Positions 53,053 to 63,778 of a DNA stretch of 64,000 nt are shown here, in pieces (position 1 is the first letter of the stretch; each line of letters starts with the position of its first letter). Both the position numbers and the translations under genes were made by a program. The notes beneath the pieces are model-generated. The model had not been told where the DNA came from and made no database searches. It was given only the letters and a program-made list of their open reading frames with translations. The stretch is from Paroedura picta (Eukaryota; Chordata; Lepidosauria; Squamata; Gekkonidae): the NCBI RefSeq assembly GCF_049243985.1, contig NC_135386.1, forward strand, positions 11,741,328 to 11,805,327. The letters run 5' to 3'.

Positions 53053-53880
53053 CATAGAATCATAGAATCATAGAGTTGGAAGGGGCCATACAGGCCATCG
53101 AGTCCAACCCCCTGCTCAACGCAGGATTAGCCCTAAGCATCCTAAAGCATCCAAGAAAAGTGTGTATCCAACCTTTGCTTGAAGACTTCCAGTGAGGGGG
53201 AGCTCACCACCTCCTTAGGCAGCCTATTCCACTGCTGAACGACTCTGACTGAGAAAAACTTTTTCCTGATATCTAGCCTATATCGTTGTACTTGAAGTTT
53301 AAACCCATTACTGCGTGTCCTTTCCTCTGCAGCCAGCAGAAACAGCATCCTGCCCTCCTCCAAGTGACAACCTTTCAAATACTTAAAGAGGGCTATCATG
53401 TCCCCTCTCAACCTCCTTTTCTCCAGGCTGAACATTCCCAAGTCCCTCAACCTATCTTCATAGGGCTTGGTCCCTTGGCCCCAGATCATCTTCGTCGCTC
53501 TCCTCTGTACCCTTTCAATTTTATCGATGTCCTTCTTGAAGTGAGGCCTCCAGAACTGCACACAGTACTCCAGGTGTGGTCTGACCAGTGCCGTATACAA
53601 TGGGACTATGACATCTTGTGATTTTGATGTGATGCCTCTGTTGATACAGCCCAAAATGGCATTTGCCTTTTTTACCGCTGCATCACACTGCCTGCTCATG
53701 TTTAGTTTACAATCCACAAGTACCCCAAGGTCTCGTTCACACACAGTGCTACCTAGAAGCGTATCCCCCATCCAGTAGGCATGCTTTTCATTTTTCTGAC
53801 CCAGATGCAGAACTTTAAACTTATCTTTATTAAATTGCATCTTGTTCTCATTTGCCCATTTTTCCATTGTGTTCAGATCT
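53053..53880 (-). mobile_element. young CR1 3' part inside the copia fossil
   Basis: One open frame of 241 codons (53142-53867) encodes [80 protein letters not shown] and [13 protein letters not shown]. The 3' end is the reversed GATTCTATG repeat at 53056-53075. It is very similar to the CR1 at 41.3-43.1 kb. Confidence 0.9.
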
Positions 53881-54464
53881 CGTAGATCTCTTTAGACAAT
53901 TCTCCAGGTGTTCAACGTATTCTTCTTGATGCTGCTATCCTTAGAAAAGACCTAATGGAGGTGTACTGACAACTGGTGCAAAAGTTTCAGAAACGTCTGT
54001 CCCAGGTTTTTGTGTAAATCCTTTTACCACCAACCGTATTCTGTATTTCTCCACACTTCCATCAGGATTCTGTTTCACTTTGAATACCCATTTGCATCCA
54101 ACAGCTTTTCTCCCAGGGGGTAATTTAGTAAGTGCCCATGTTTGATTGCTTTGCAAGGTTTCAAAACTCTCCCCCAGCTGTCTTTATCCATCTGTTTCTT
54201 TCATGTGCAAGCAATTCAATCATTGATTTCCAGCTTGAGGGTTCACATTTGCACACAAGGAAAACCTGTGGTGGTACCCCTTTATAGCTTCTTTGTGGCT
54301 GTGTCACAGTAGTCTCTGTCTTCTTTGTCTTCTCAGGCACAGCTTCTTCTGCCTCCCCTCCTGACTGAGGGGTCTCTTGTTAACTTTCCTGTTGACTGGC
54401 AGTCCCAACAAGAAGCCATCTGGGCATATGAGTAAAAGAGATGTCTTCAGCTTTGTGGCTGGTT

Positions 54465-54745
54465 TGAAGAAGAAGAAGAGTTGGTTCTTATATGCCGCTT
54501 TTCCCTACCCGAAGGAGGCTCAAAGCGGTTTAATGTCACCTTCCCATTCCTCTCTCCACAACAGACACCCTGTGAGGTGGGTGAGGCTGAGAGAGCTCTG
54601 ATATCACTGCTCGGTTACAACAGTTTTATCAGTGCTGTGGCGAGCCCAAGGTCACCCAGCTGGTGCATGTGGGGGAGCGCAGAATCGAACCCGGCATGCT
54701 AGATTAGAAATCTGCACTCCTAACCACTACACCAAGTTGGCTCTC
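54465..54745 (-). mobile_element. tRNA-derived SINE inside the copia fossil
   Basis: GAAGAAGAAGAAGAGTTGGT tail, body CCCTACCCGAAGGAGGCTCA and head CTAACCACTACACCAAGTTG. Confidence 0.85.
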
Positions 54746-55492
54746 CTCAGTTTGCACTGAGGACTCTGTTTAGAAACTTGCTCTCATAAATGTGTTGCAT
54801 TCTTCAACGAAAAGTGTCAGAATTCATAACTTCCTTTTTGTCCTTGAGCATATCTAACAACGATATTTAGCTCTGGGTCCAACTTTCCCCTTCTTTTCTT
54901 TGGTATAAATGGGCATATGCTTTCAAGCTAAATGTCTTCAAATGCTTTAAGCTTGGTTTTCTTCCAAACCACAATTCAGATGGTGTTTTCTAGGTAACAT
55001 CAGAAGGAATTCCGTTGTGGAGATGAACTGCTGTATTGACTGCCTCTGCCCAGCAGGGGTCAGACAGACCAGTTTGTAAGATTAGGCAATTTGCCATCTC
55101 CTGGAGACTTCCATTAAGGTGCTCTGCTGAGCCACTTTGCTAGGTAGAATAAGGCACACTTGTATCAGCTCTATTCCTTTCTCCTCTAGGAATCTCTGGA
55201 ACTCACTGCCAGAATAGTCTGTCTCATTTTCTGTAAGCAGGACCTCTGAAGCTTTATTGAACTTATTTTTCACATCAGCAACATAATTCTTGAATTTCTC
55301 TAATACCTGATCAGATAGACACAGCAGCCATGAAAGCAAAAATGCATTTATTTCCTCCAATTGGATCAAGAAATCTACTAAATCTGAGAAGACTTTCTAC
55401 AGTAGTCTCTCATTGTGCACACCTTGCTGTTTTTTATAACTAGGAACGAGTCCCCTGAATCTTCAAGCAGATTTAATGAGCAATAAGGTTGT

Positions 55493-55568
55493 TAGTGTCC
55501 TGCATAGTGCAGGGGGTTGGACTAGATGACCCATGAGGTTCCTTGCAACTCTATTATTCTATGATTCG
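55493..55568 (+). mobile_element. CR1 3' end fragment inside the copia fossil
   Basis: GTGTCCTGCATAGTGCAGGG, TGGACTAGATGACCCATGAG and TATTATTCTATGATTC. Confidence 0.75.
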
Positions 55569-56164
55569 GACACATTTAGTCACTTCAGTCTTCCACTCCT
55601 GCAATGGTTTCTACACAGAATGAAGATTTCTGTTGCAGGTTCTTGTGTCATGACAGGATGCAATTAGAATGAGAGCATATATTTTGTCTTACAAAAGAGG
55701 TACTGGTTCACTAAAATGCTGCAAGTAGCAGAAACTACCAATCTTGTCTCCCAGTATTTCAGCATTGCACTCAGTATGAAAAAATGCTACATGCATCATC
55801 ACAGATCAGAAACTGATTTCCCTTTTTCACTATCTTTTCAACAGGCAATAAATTCATAGAGCAAAAAGTTGAAATACTTTAGAAGTATTTCAACAAGGTC
55901 TCCTGCTGTGCTTAAGACTCCTAGTTTAACTGTCCCAATTCCTTCTATGGGCAATGGACTTCCACCTTCCTGAATCAAATTATCATTCATTTTCACAAAG
56001 CAATTTTTATCATGGCAAAAATGAAAATAAGTTCCAGAATATAAAGCTAGAAATTTTTCACTTTTAATTATTTTGTATTTGTAAGCCATCCTTATTCTGC
56101 TCTCTATTACCTTTAAACTTAAAATAAGCATTGCTGCTTATTAAAAGATTCTAGAACCAACATA

Positions 56165-56528
56165 TGTTGAAAAATATAGCAGAGCAAATATAGTGCAATG
56201 GAAATAAAGCAGCACAGAGACATGTTTTTTTTTAGCCTCTATGAAAAGTTTACCACAGAATTAGGGAGTTCCATGGGAAGAAAATAACAACAATTATCTG
56301 CCTAGTTAATTTTACTAGCTCTATCTGCCCCATTTTGCCTCCCTGGCTTTGCTCCTTCTCTTTATTTCTGAAACTAAGAACAAAGGAAGTCTCCTTCCAC
56401 AACTCTATCCCTTGTGTTCCTGCTAAGTAGAATGTACCGTCTCCAGTGTATTTATTTGCTAACTAGTTTGCTAAAACTTCAGATCAACTTTTTCGTGACT
56501 GAAGGGATGACACTTGCAACACCCAACA
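56165..56528 (-). repeat. copia upstream LTR
   Basis: Partner of 51282-51611. The outer edges are TG and CA in the element's orientation. No clear target duplication remains. Confidence 0.85.
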
Positions 56529-56939
56529 TGAACAATGTTTTCAAGGGAGCATTTTGTATTCCTGTTGGACCCAGGCTCAGTTCTGCCGACGTAGTAGATT
56601 TCATGGGGTGGGGGAGAGTTTTTGGACTGGATCTGGCCCCTGCTTTGCTGACAATCGGCAGAAGACCTGTTTTCCTAACTCAACAAACCAGATGGAAGCC
56701 TCCCAAATAACAAGAGGATGATAATGACTGTGGAAAGACAAGACTAGAAGTGCTATAGTTGTTAGAATGGTTTTAATACTGTTTTGGCTTAGAGCATGGG
56801 TGAATCAGTGGGACAGAGGGCAGGACAAAAACATCTCTTATTCTTCTTGATATTGTGGTGGATGGGGGAGACAGGAGCTGGGGGGGGCAGGGAGGGGTCA
56901 GGAATCCCAGTTATCGGGGGACATCGGAAATATAGGGGT

Positions 56940-57165
56940 GAGAGAAGAAGAGTTGGTTTTATACCCCACTTTTCACTGACTCAAAGCAGCTGACAATTAC
57001 CTTCCCTTCCTTTCTCCACAACAGGCACCCTGTGATTAGGTGGGGTTGAGAGAGCTTTGATGGGACTGTTCTATGAGAACAGCACTATCAGGGCTGTGAC
57101 AAACCCATGGTCACTCAGCTGACTTGCCAGATTAGAAGTCACCCCTCTTAACCACTACACCACAC
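56940..57165 (-). mobile_element. tRNA-derived SINE, minus strand
   Basis: GAGAAGAAGAGTTGGTTTTA tail and head end TCTTAACCACTACACCACAC. The body is diverged. Confidence 0.65.
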
Positions 57166-57279
57166 TGAAGGAAAGTAGAGAGAAAGGGCCCAAGATATGG
57201 TTATGTTTGAACCCAGACACTGATGTTATATAGAACACTGATGTCAATTAATATTAAGACCTCAGTTCTGCAATTGTAT

Positions 57280-58650
57280 TTTGCAGAGCACAAAGCAGAG
57301 CTGGCATGCATGATTGAAATCTGGGTGAAGGAGGTCAAGACTGTCCCTCTGAATGAACAGACATGAGGTCAGTGGTGGGCTTGAAATCCAGGTCTGGAAG
57401 GCTTTTGCATACAGGGCACTCTCAGCCCTAATGATCCCAGGACTTGAGTGTCTGAGATAAGGCACAATCAAGAACCTGGCTATCTGGCTGGTGTACTGTC
57501 TGCCTAATGCACTGGTAGATAGCCTGCCGGGTCTCCTGAGGGCTTGGCCTTGCAGTACCCAGGGTTTTGTCCCGTGGGACTTCAATATCCATGCAGATGA
57601 ACCTTCCTCTAGTCAGAACCCGGACCTGGTGTTGTCTGTGGTGACTTTAGGATTCTTGCAGTTTGTTGCTGGCCCCACTACCAAGCGGGTCACACTCAGG
57701 ATTTGATCTTTGGTGCCGGGATTGAGCTGGATTTGTTAGCAGTGAACTCAGTTCCATAATCAGATCACTCTGCCTGGTGTCCCACCCCCTCCCTGTATAG
57801 GCAGAGGGCACATTTATTGCCACCTGTGGAGACTTATGGGTCCAGTTGGTTTCCTGGATGCTTTGGGATACCCAGTAACCCCCAACGATTAATTAAATGA
57901 CTTATTCAGCAGTTGGCATTACCATGTTGGCAGCCATTGATGAGATCGTCCCCCTGATGCCAACTCTGTTGTGAACAAAGAAATGGCAGTTGAGATGGCT
58001 ACAGCACATTTGGAGGAAGACCCACAACAAAGTGGTAAGAATATCTTATAGGAGGCCTATGAGATGGCAGTAAAAGCTGCCAAGAGAGATTTCTATGCAA
58101 CTTCCATTGCACCCACCAGCTCCTACTCAGCACAATTATTAAGGTTAGTTCGCTCTCTTACTGCCCTTGTGGAAGGGTGCTCAAATAATTGTCTATTGTC
58201 CACAAGCTGTGGTGCTTTTGTGAGCTACTTTGTGGATAGAATCTTGTTTCTCCACTGTGACCTCTTCTCAGCGGTTGATACAATAAGTGAACTGGAGGCC
58301 CCTTGGCTATCCTCAGGTGACAGTTTTGATAACTTCAGGGGACTTTCACAAACAGATGGGGATAGGTTGCTAGTTTGATGAGGCTGACCACTTGCCCCCT
58401 TGACCCCTGGCTCCTGAAAGGGGGATTTGAAGGCCTCTCAGATATATAATAAACCTGTCTCTGTCCTCAGGGACTTTCCCAGGGAGGCTGAAGGAGGCAG
58501 TGGTTCAACTAATGAGGAATCCATCCCTTGATCCACAGGTCCCTGACAGCTACTGCCCCATCTGGCATCTGGTATTTTTGGGGAAGTTTGTTGAGCAGGC
58601 GGCTGAAGGCCAGTTAAAGGTTACATAACCGGTCGTTCTTGGGACTGCAA
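57280..58650 (+). mobile_element. L2-type LINE, endonuclease and linker region
   Basis: Encodes RAWPCSTQGFVPWDFNIHAD, SVVTLGFLQFVAGPTTKRV (endonuclease core with N-I-H-A-D), then after frameshifts AKRDFYATSIAPTSSYSAQL and FFVDRI-like sequence typical of the L2 linker. Several frameshifts. The reverse transcriptase is missing after about 58650. Confidence 0.65.
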
Positions 58651-59680
58651 AGTCAATGAAGATGAGATAGGCAGAAAAATAGTTTTGCTGAAACAAATCA
58701 TTATCTAATTGACTCATGGCTGAGTATTTTTCAACATCATTCTTTCTCTAAGGAGCGTGGAAAGGCTCAGCCTCTCTTATCTCACAGGCTTGCTGTAAAG
58801 GTAAAATGGGGAACAGAGCTGAGTCATGTACACAGTGTAAAGCTCCTTCCAGGACATGTGGGGTAACAATAAACAATAATTAACAAGCATTTTGGGGGAC
58901 AGCTGAGAGCTTTGGTGTTCTGGGGTTCTAAGTGGGTTTTAAAATGAAAGATGCGGGGATATATATTACAAGGAAGAAGACCAAGGACGTGGTTTTATAT
59001 TTGGTGATCTGGGACTTTTCCTGTCAGACTGGAAAAAAAATTATTTTGTGGGTTTTTTGTAATGATCATGGCACTTCCTTTGGAGCTATTTTTATTCACA
59101 TTAAATAGGTTTCTTGGTTTGGGACAGAAAATGGAGAAAGTTTGTCTTGTGGCTTTTTCATGGTTGGAATTCATTTCAATAAAATCTGTGTAGAAATACA
59201 TCACTGGGGCATTTCCTCCTGATGCAAATATCTTCTAAGATGCTATAAACATCTCTGGGGTTCAGCAAGTCCATTTAGCCCAGCTTCATTACAGTCCGCT
59301 TCCAAACCCTTTTGCCTGTTTGTAAAGACATGTTGAAGAGGGGCCAACTTGTTTATTGCTGCTTTAGAGGCAAGAACTAGGAGCAAGGAATTCAAATGAT
59401 GGGAAACGTGGTTCCACTTAAATATCAGAAAGCATTTTCCGATGGTGAAGGCAACAACTAGATGGACTATGGTGCCTCGGAGGGTGGTGGTCTGTAGTCA
59501 GCCCTGTTTGACTTTTTCCTGAAGCACTGGAGGAGAGGAAATTGTTTGGTTTTGGGTCTTATGGAAAACTAGGGGCAAAGCCCGTTGCACCAGGAATGCA
59601 CGGGACGCTAGGACGCAGGCGTGCATTGTATCCTTCCTGGGTGCTGGCCCTCCTCCCCCTGCTTGGTCGAGATCCAGCAG
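58651..59680. other. ACAN intron, little recognised
   Basis: 58770-58880 has SINE-like remnants (CTCTTATCTCACAGGCTTGC). 59570-59610 carries the ACTAGGGGCAAAGCCCGTTG motif that often marks the edge of an interspersed repeat; class unknown. The rest is unique-looking. Confidence 0.35.
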
Positions 59681-59931
59681 GGTGCAGTGGTTAAAGAGTA
59701 GCAGACTCTAACCTGAAGGGCCACCTCTGATTTCCCCACTCGCCCTATATGTGCAGGCAGCTGGGTCACCAGCCAGTTGGGGCCTGGAGAGCTTCAAGAA
59801 TAATCTCCATGTGTTGGTTCCTCGGGCGAAAACAGTTGGAATGAGGAAGGAAATGAACACCGAAGAAAGAAAGGAGGAGGAAATAAAGGAGAGAGAAAAG
59901 GACAGAAGATAGAAAAAAGGGAGGAGGGGGG

Positions 59932-60070
59932 GGGAAGGGAGGAAGGAAGGAAGGAAAGAAGAAAGAAAGAGAAGGGACGGGAGAATGAGAAAGGAAGGAA
60001 GGAAGGAGGGGGAAAGGAAGGAAGGGAAGGAAGGAAGAGAAAGGGGGAGGGAGGGAGGGAGGGAGGATGG
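59932..60070. repeat. GAAG/GGAA-rich simple repeat
   Basis: Irregular purine-only tract. The open frames across it are composition artefacts. Confidence 0.9.
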
Positions 60071-60099
60071 AAGACTCTCCCCTGCCTGCTCACTTGTTA

Positions 60100-60425
60100 G
60101 GATATGTGGAGGAGCACCCCAAGGCCATCATGGGCCATATGGGACCTTTTGGTGGTCTTTTCCAGAACCCTGGACCCAGATGGGCTGCAGAGAGGTCTCT
60201 GCAGGCTTCCACGAGTCCTGTTTTGCTGGCAGGGGGCGTTTCTGGGGTTCCCCCCGCCCTGGACCTGGACAGATCACATAGAGGCCTCTGCAGGCACCCA
60301 TGGGCCCTGTCAGGGGCATTTCCGGGGCCTTCCTGGCCCCCCAAACCAGACAGGCCACACAGAGGCCTCTGCAGCCCCCCCCCTGTGGGCCCCATCAGGC
60401 TAGTGGGGGGTATTTTGGTGGCCTT
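60100..60425. repeat. GC-rich minisatellite, 3-4 diverged units of about 85 bp
   Basis: Each unit holds an AGAGGYCTCTGCAGG block (near 60191, 60280 and 60362), followed by CATGGGCCC/GTGGGCCC-like and GGGGCATTTCYGGGG-like blocks. Confidence 0.6.
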
Positions 60426-61175
60426 CCTATATATGATATATGGATGATACAGTAATTGTATCTCACTCCCAAGTAGTTCTAAGGAGAACACGTTGAGCCT
60501 TTATTAAATACTACCAAGAGAAAAAACTTGCAATAAATTACCAAAAAATCCTTACCTATTCCAAAAGGTGTGAAAGACATAGATGGCAGGTTGAGACACA
60601 GGATACTGGTTAAATCCTTTAAAAACTTGAGTGTAGTCTTCTATTTGACAGAGTTGTGGACAATCCAAGCAACATGTATGGCTGAGAAGGCCCATAGAAC
60701 TAGCTCAGCCATTCTGAGTTTCTTCTTCAGAAAAGGGGCTTCCTATATCCCTGCAGCAATTAAGGCTTTCCAGAGAAAGTGGCTCCTCAATTGTTTCTGC
60801 ACCAGCAATATCCATTTTTAAAGGGCCAACTTTTCCGCCTGTTTCCATCAAGCTCCTGATCGTGCACATGGGTTCAACAGCTCCCTGTGTCCGAAGGTTG
60901 ACAACTGGAGCGGCTTAGTATTTCCTTTGCCTGCTGATACAATTTATAGTGTTGCCAGCTCCTGTGCAGCACTGATGAAAATTCACAACAGGGTAGTTTG
61001 TGCCAAACAAACTTGAGAGCTGTGTTATCTTAGTTTATAGTCCGGATACATTCTTACTGCATGTTTTATTTAATATAATACTGTATTTTAGGATGTCTTA
61101 AATTCTGGTTTTAACAGATGTATCACATCGTCTTATGCTGGTCTATGACGTAATAAAGGTCTGTCTGTCTGCAAC
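60425..61175 (+). mobile_element. non-LTR retrotransposon 3' end, family unassigned
   Basis: A frame near 60570-60820 encodes ATCMAEKAHRTSSAILSFFF and RKGASYIPAAIKAFQRKWLL, resembling C-terminal parts of LINE proteins. It ends GGTCTATGACGTAATAAAGG then TCTGTCTGTCTG. Confidence 0.5.
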
Positions 61176-61256
61176 TGAAGCACAATCAGGGGCTTGAGAG
61201 GGATTCAGCCAGACCCTGGACAGTCAGGGTAGTCCTGCAGCGGCTGTCGCCTGGAC

Positions 61257-61619
61257 CAGTGGTCCCCAACCCCCAGTCCGGGGACCGGGACCGGTACCGG
61301 TCCATGGATCAGACAGAACCGGGCCGCGGATCCTTCTCGTCCTCCTCCCTGGCTGATGCCTCGGGCTGCCCTGCCACTCTGCCACCGGCTCACTTTTGGT
61401 GCTCTCCGATGGCCGCCATGGCTGGGGCTCCCCCTTGGCATGGCACTGCACAGCTGCTGCTGGCAGCACCCCCCAGTGGGCGGCGGGAAGTCAGGGGCGC
61501 CGGCGGGAAAGCAAGTGGAGCAGGGGCTCAGGTGGCGGTGATGTCCCTCGGCAAAAGACTACCCCCCCCGGGCCTCAGCGATGACCGGTCCCCGGTGATA
61601 AAAAGGTTGGGGACCACTG
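61257..61619. mobile_element. GC-rich hAT MITE, complete
   Basis: Ends CAGTGGTCCCCAACC and GGTTGGGGACCACTG are inverted complements. An exact 8-bp duplication GCCTGGAC lies at 61249-61256 and 61620-61627. The CpG-rich interior includes ACCGGTACCGGTCC. It has no transposase. Confidence 0.9.
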
Positions 61620-61916
61620 GCCTGGACGGTCCCACTGCTTTCACTGTCTCTAAGTATAGAAAGGCACAGAGTGGTGGAATGAAAGGGTGCAAGGAAAAGA
61701 AAGATGCAAGCAGGTACCATTCTGCAAAAAAACCCATAACCTTTTTGGAAAAGGGGAAGGGAGCAAAGCATCATGGAAGTCTGCCTCCTTCGGACTTTCA
61801 ATGAGGAAAACATGGCAAATTTCAGCCTGGGTATGGTGGAACGGGGTGCCAGCTCAGCTGATGCCAAGCCAGTGGGCCCTATTCCAGCCTTCCACCCCCC
61901 TTTCCTATATCTCCAT

Positions 61917-62693
61917 TCTTGTCACTGCCCCCACTCACTGTCTTGAACAACCCTTCCTGAGGGACAGCGAGACCCCTTGGCTAGGTTCCTAGTATTTTGG
62001 GGTAAAAACACTGAATCTTTGGGTCCTGCCTGGAGAGTTGGCAACCTTCCAGTTTTGCCTTGTTTCCCTCCCCTGGGCCCTTCCAATATGCTAGCACTAC
62101 CTTGAGCTGGGGAGACTAAGTGGTCCAGAGCATTAGTCACCTTTTAATACCAAAAACTCAAGTTTATTTAAGATTTGTAGATTAACAATTCCACCAGCAC
62201 ACCACACGAGATAAAGTAACTGCACTTTTAAACACACAGGGCATAAAATAAGAGCTTAAAACGCACTCTTCCAGGGCCATCAAGAAACTCCGTTTCACGA
62301 AACCCTGGCTGAGAAAGCCTGCCTTTGCTGCTCACAACCCAGCCTCACAGTCTGCCTCCTGCTCTCTTGCTGGCTGCTCCTCTGGCCTCCCCCAATTTCA
62401 TTTGTGGCCACGCCAGGCCCTGCCCCTCTGCCTAGGGCAACCAGGGCCTTCTCTGGAGAAGGGGTCTTGCAACCTTCCCCCTTGGAGGTTCCAAGAGAGA
62501 CCCCCTCCAACCTATATCCCCCTGAGCTCCTCCCCCTGGTGGAGCCTGACTTCTCCATCCCCATTGGGACATGGGTTCTCCTCCCTTCCCTGGCCATTGC
62601 AGCCTGTCTACCACTTGGTAGCCGTTTGAGAATTCAGACTCAGGGTAGCCATTTCTGAACCCAGACCAGCTTCCAGGATCCATTTCGTCACAC
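61917..62693 (-). mobile_element. candidate solo LTR, fossil
   Basis: On the minus strand it would start TGTGACGAAATGG, carry AATAAA at about 62160-62167 and end CAGTGACA. Start, end and a central polyadenylation signal fit an LTR, but no partner LTR, internal region or target duplication was found. It could be another class of repeat. Confidence 0.3.
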
Positions 62694-63320
62694 TGGGCAA
62701 CAAGGGAGGAAGGCCTCCATGTGAAAAGCAGTGTTGGAACATCCAATCGAAATCCAAAGCCAGGGATGTCTCCTAATGCAGAAACGTTCTGTCTACACAA
62801 AGATCTTCACCTCCTGGAAGCAGTGCAATAATAGTTTCTCCAGTCAATATTTGGAGTGCCTCGATAGATACCAAAGGTGGGAGGCAGGGATGATCTCTCC
62901 CGGGGCAGACATGCTGGTTCAAATAACCACTTCCCGGTTAAAATTAAACCTCCAGGGACTTACCCCTCTTATTCTTTAAGTTAACCAAATTGGCTGAGAA
63001 CTGTCAAAGAAAAACGGCAAACATATGGTTTCTCTCCTTTGGCCTTGTTACAACAAAGGGATACTTAAGCGACGGATTTGGGACCTGGCCCTCCAGCCTA
63101 ATAGGCCTGGCTACATCCAGCTGCAATATCTCTTCCTAAAAACCCTTGCTGGCCAGCAGACAATGTAAGAGCATTAGAAGTCCCTAAATATCGAAGAATA
63201 TTTACTCTGGCACACTTCAGTGTTCGGCCCTCAGCCTGTTTGGAAGGCATTGGCAATGGGTGTGTCCCTATAAATATCATACAAGAGTATAAGAAGGACG
63301 GGCTAATAATTAAACCAAAC

Positions 63321-63597
63321 AGAGAGAAACAGACCTATCCACTGGCAATATGATAAATATATTCATAAAAGAAAGAAAAATGTCCTATTTTTGTAGTTTT
63401 CCTTATTTCTTTATTCTATGGCAGATTTTTAGATGACATTTTTATGATTTTTTTGTAAGGAAGATATGGTGGCTGATTTTCTGGATTGGCCCCCGGAAAA
63501 AGAATAAAGAAACAAGGAAAACTACAAAAATAGGACATTTTTCTTTCTTTTATGAATATATTTATTATATTGCCAGTGGATAGGTCTGTTTCTCTCT
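63321..63597. repeat. 96-bp near-perfect inverted repeat with 85-bp spacer
   Basis: Left arm 63321-63416 and right arm 63502-63597 are reverse complements with two mismatches by eye. Arms include GACCTATCCACTGGCAATAT and AAAAATGTCCTATTTTTGTA. AATGGGTGTGTCCCT (about 63255) and AATGGGTGTATCCCT (about 63599) lie outside as imperfect direct repeats. Not coding and not similar to other elements here. Confidence 0.85.
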
Positions 63598-63642
63598 GAA
63601 TGGGTGTATCCCTGCCAGTCCCTGTAAGGACAGACTGTAGAG

Positions 63643-63778
63643 CAGGGATAGTCAAACTGCAGCCCTCCAGATGTCCACAGACTACAATTCCCTCGAGCCC
63701 CTGCCAGCGAATGCTGGCAGGGGCTTGTGGGAATTGTAGTGCGTGGACATCTGGAGGGCCGCAGTTTGACTACCCCTG
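63643..63778. mobile_element. hAT MITE, palindrome
   Basis: CAGGGATAGTC to GACTACCCCTG with an exact 8-bp duplication CTGTAGAG at 63635-63642 and 63779-63786. Confidence 0.92.

Larger units (their letters stand above)
51282..56528 (-). mobile_element. Ty1/copia LTR retrotransposon, broken fossil
   Basis: Two long terminal repeats (56165-56528 and 51282-51611) flank remnants in the usual copia order on the minus strand: a prepeptidase/protease-side region (about 56130-55840), integrase (about 55370-55080), reverse transcriptase (about 54160-53940) and RNase H (about 52140-51950). A purine-rich tract adjoins the downstream LTR and a TGGTTCTAGAA primer-site-like sequence adjoins the upstream LTR. 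Later insertions split it: an L2 3' end (52285-52660), a CR1 (53053-53880), a tRNA SINE (54465-54745) and a CR1 tail (55493-55568). It carries many breaks and its LTRs are clearly diverged, so it is old. Confidence 0.85.

Noticed and set aside
60067-60491. Overlapping 99-133 codon frames on both strands
   Set aside because: They follow the GC-rich minisatellite. Open in several frames and repetitive, as expected for tandem DNA.
61259-61804. 181-codon open frame
   Set aside because: Most of it lies inside the CpG-rich hAT MITE, whose high G+C content removes stops. No protein family is visible.
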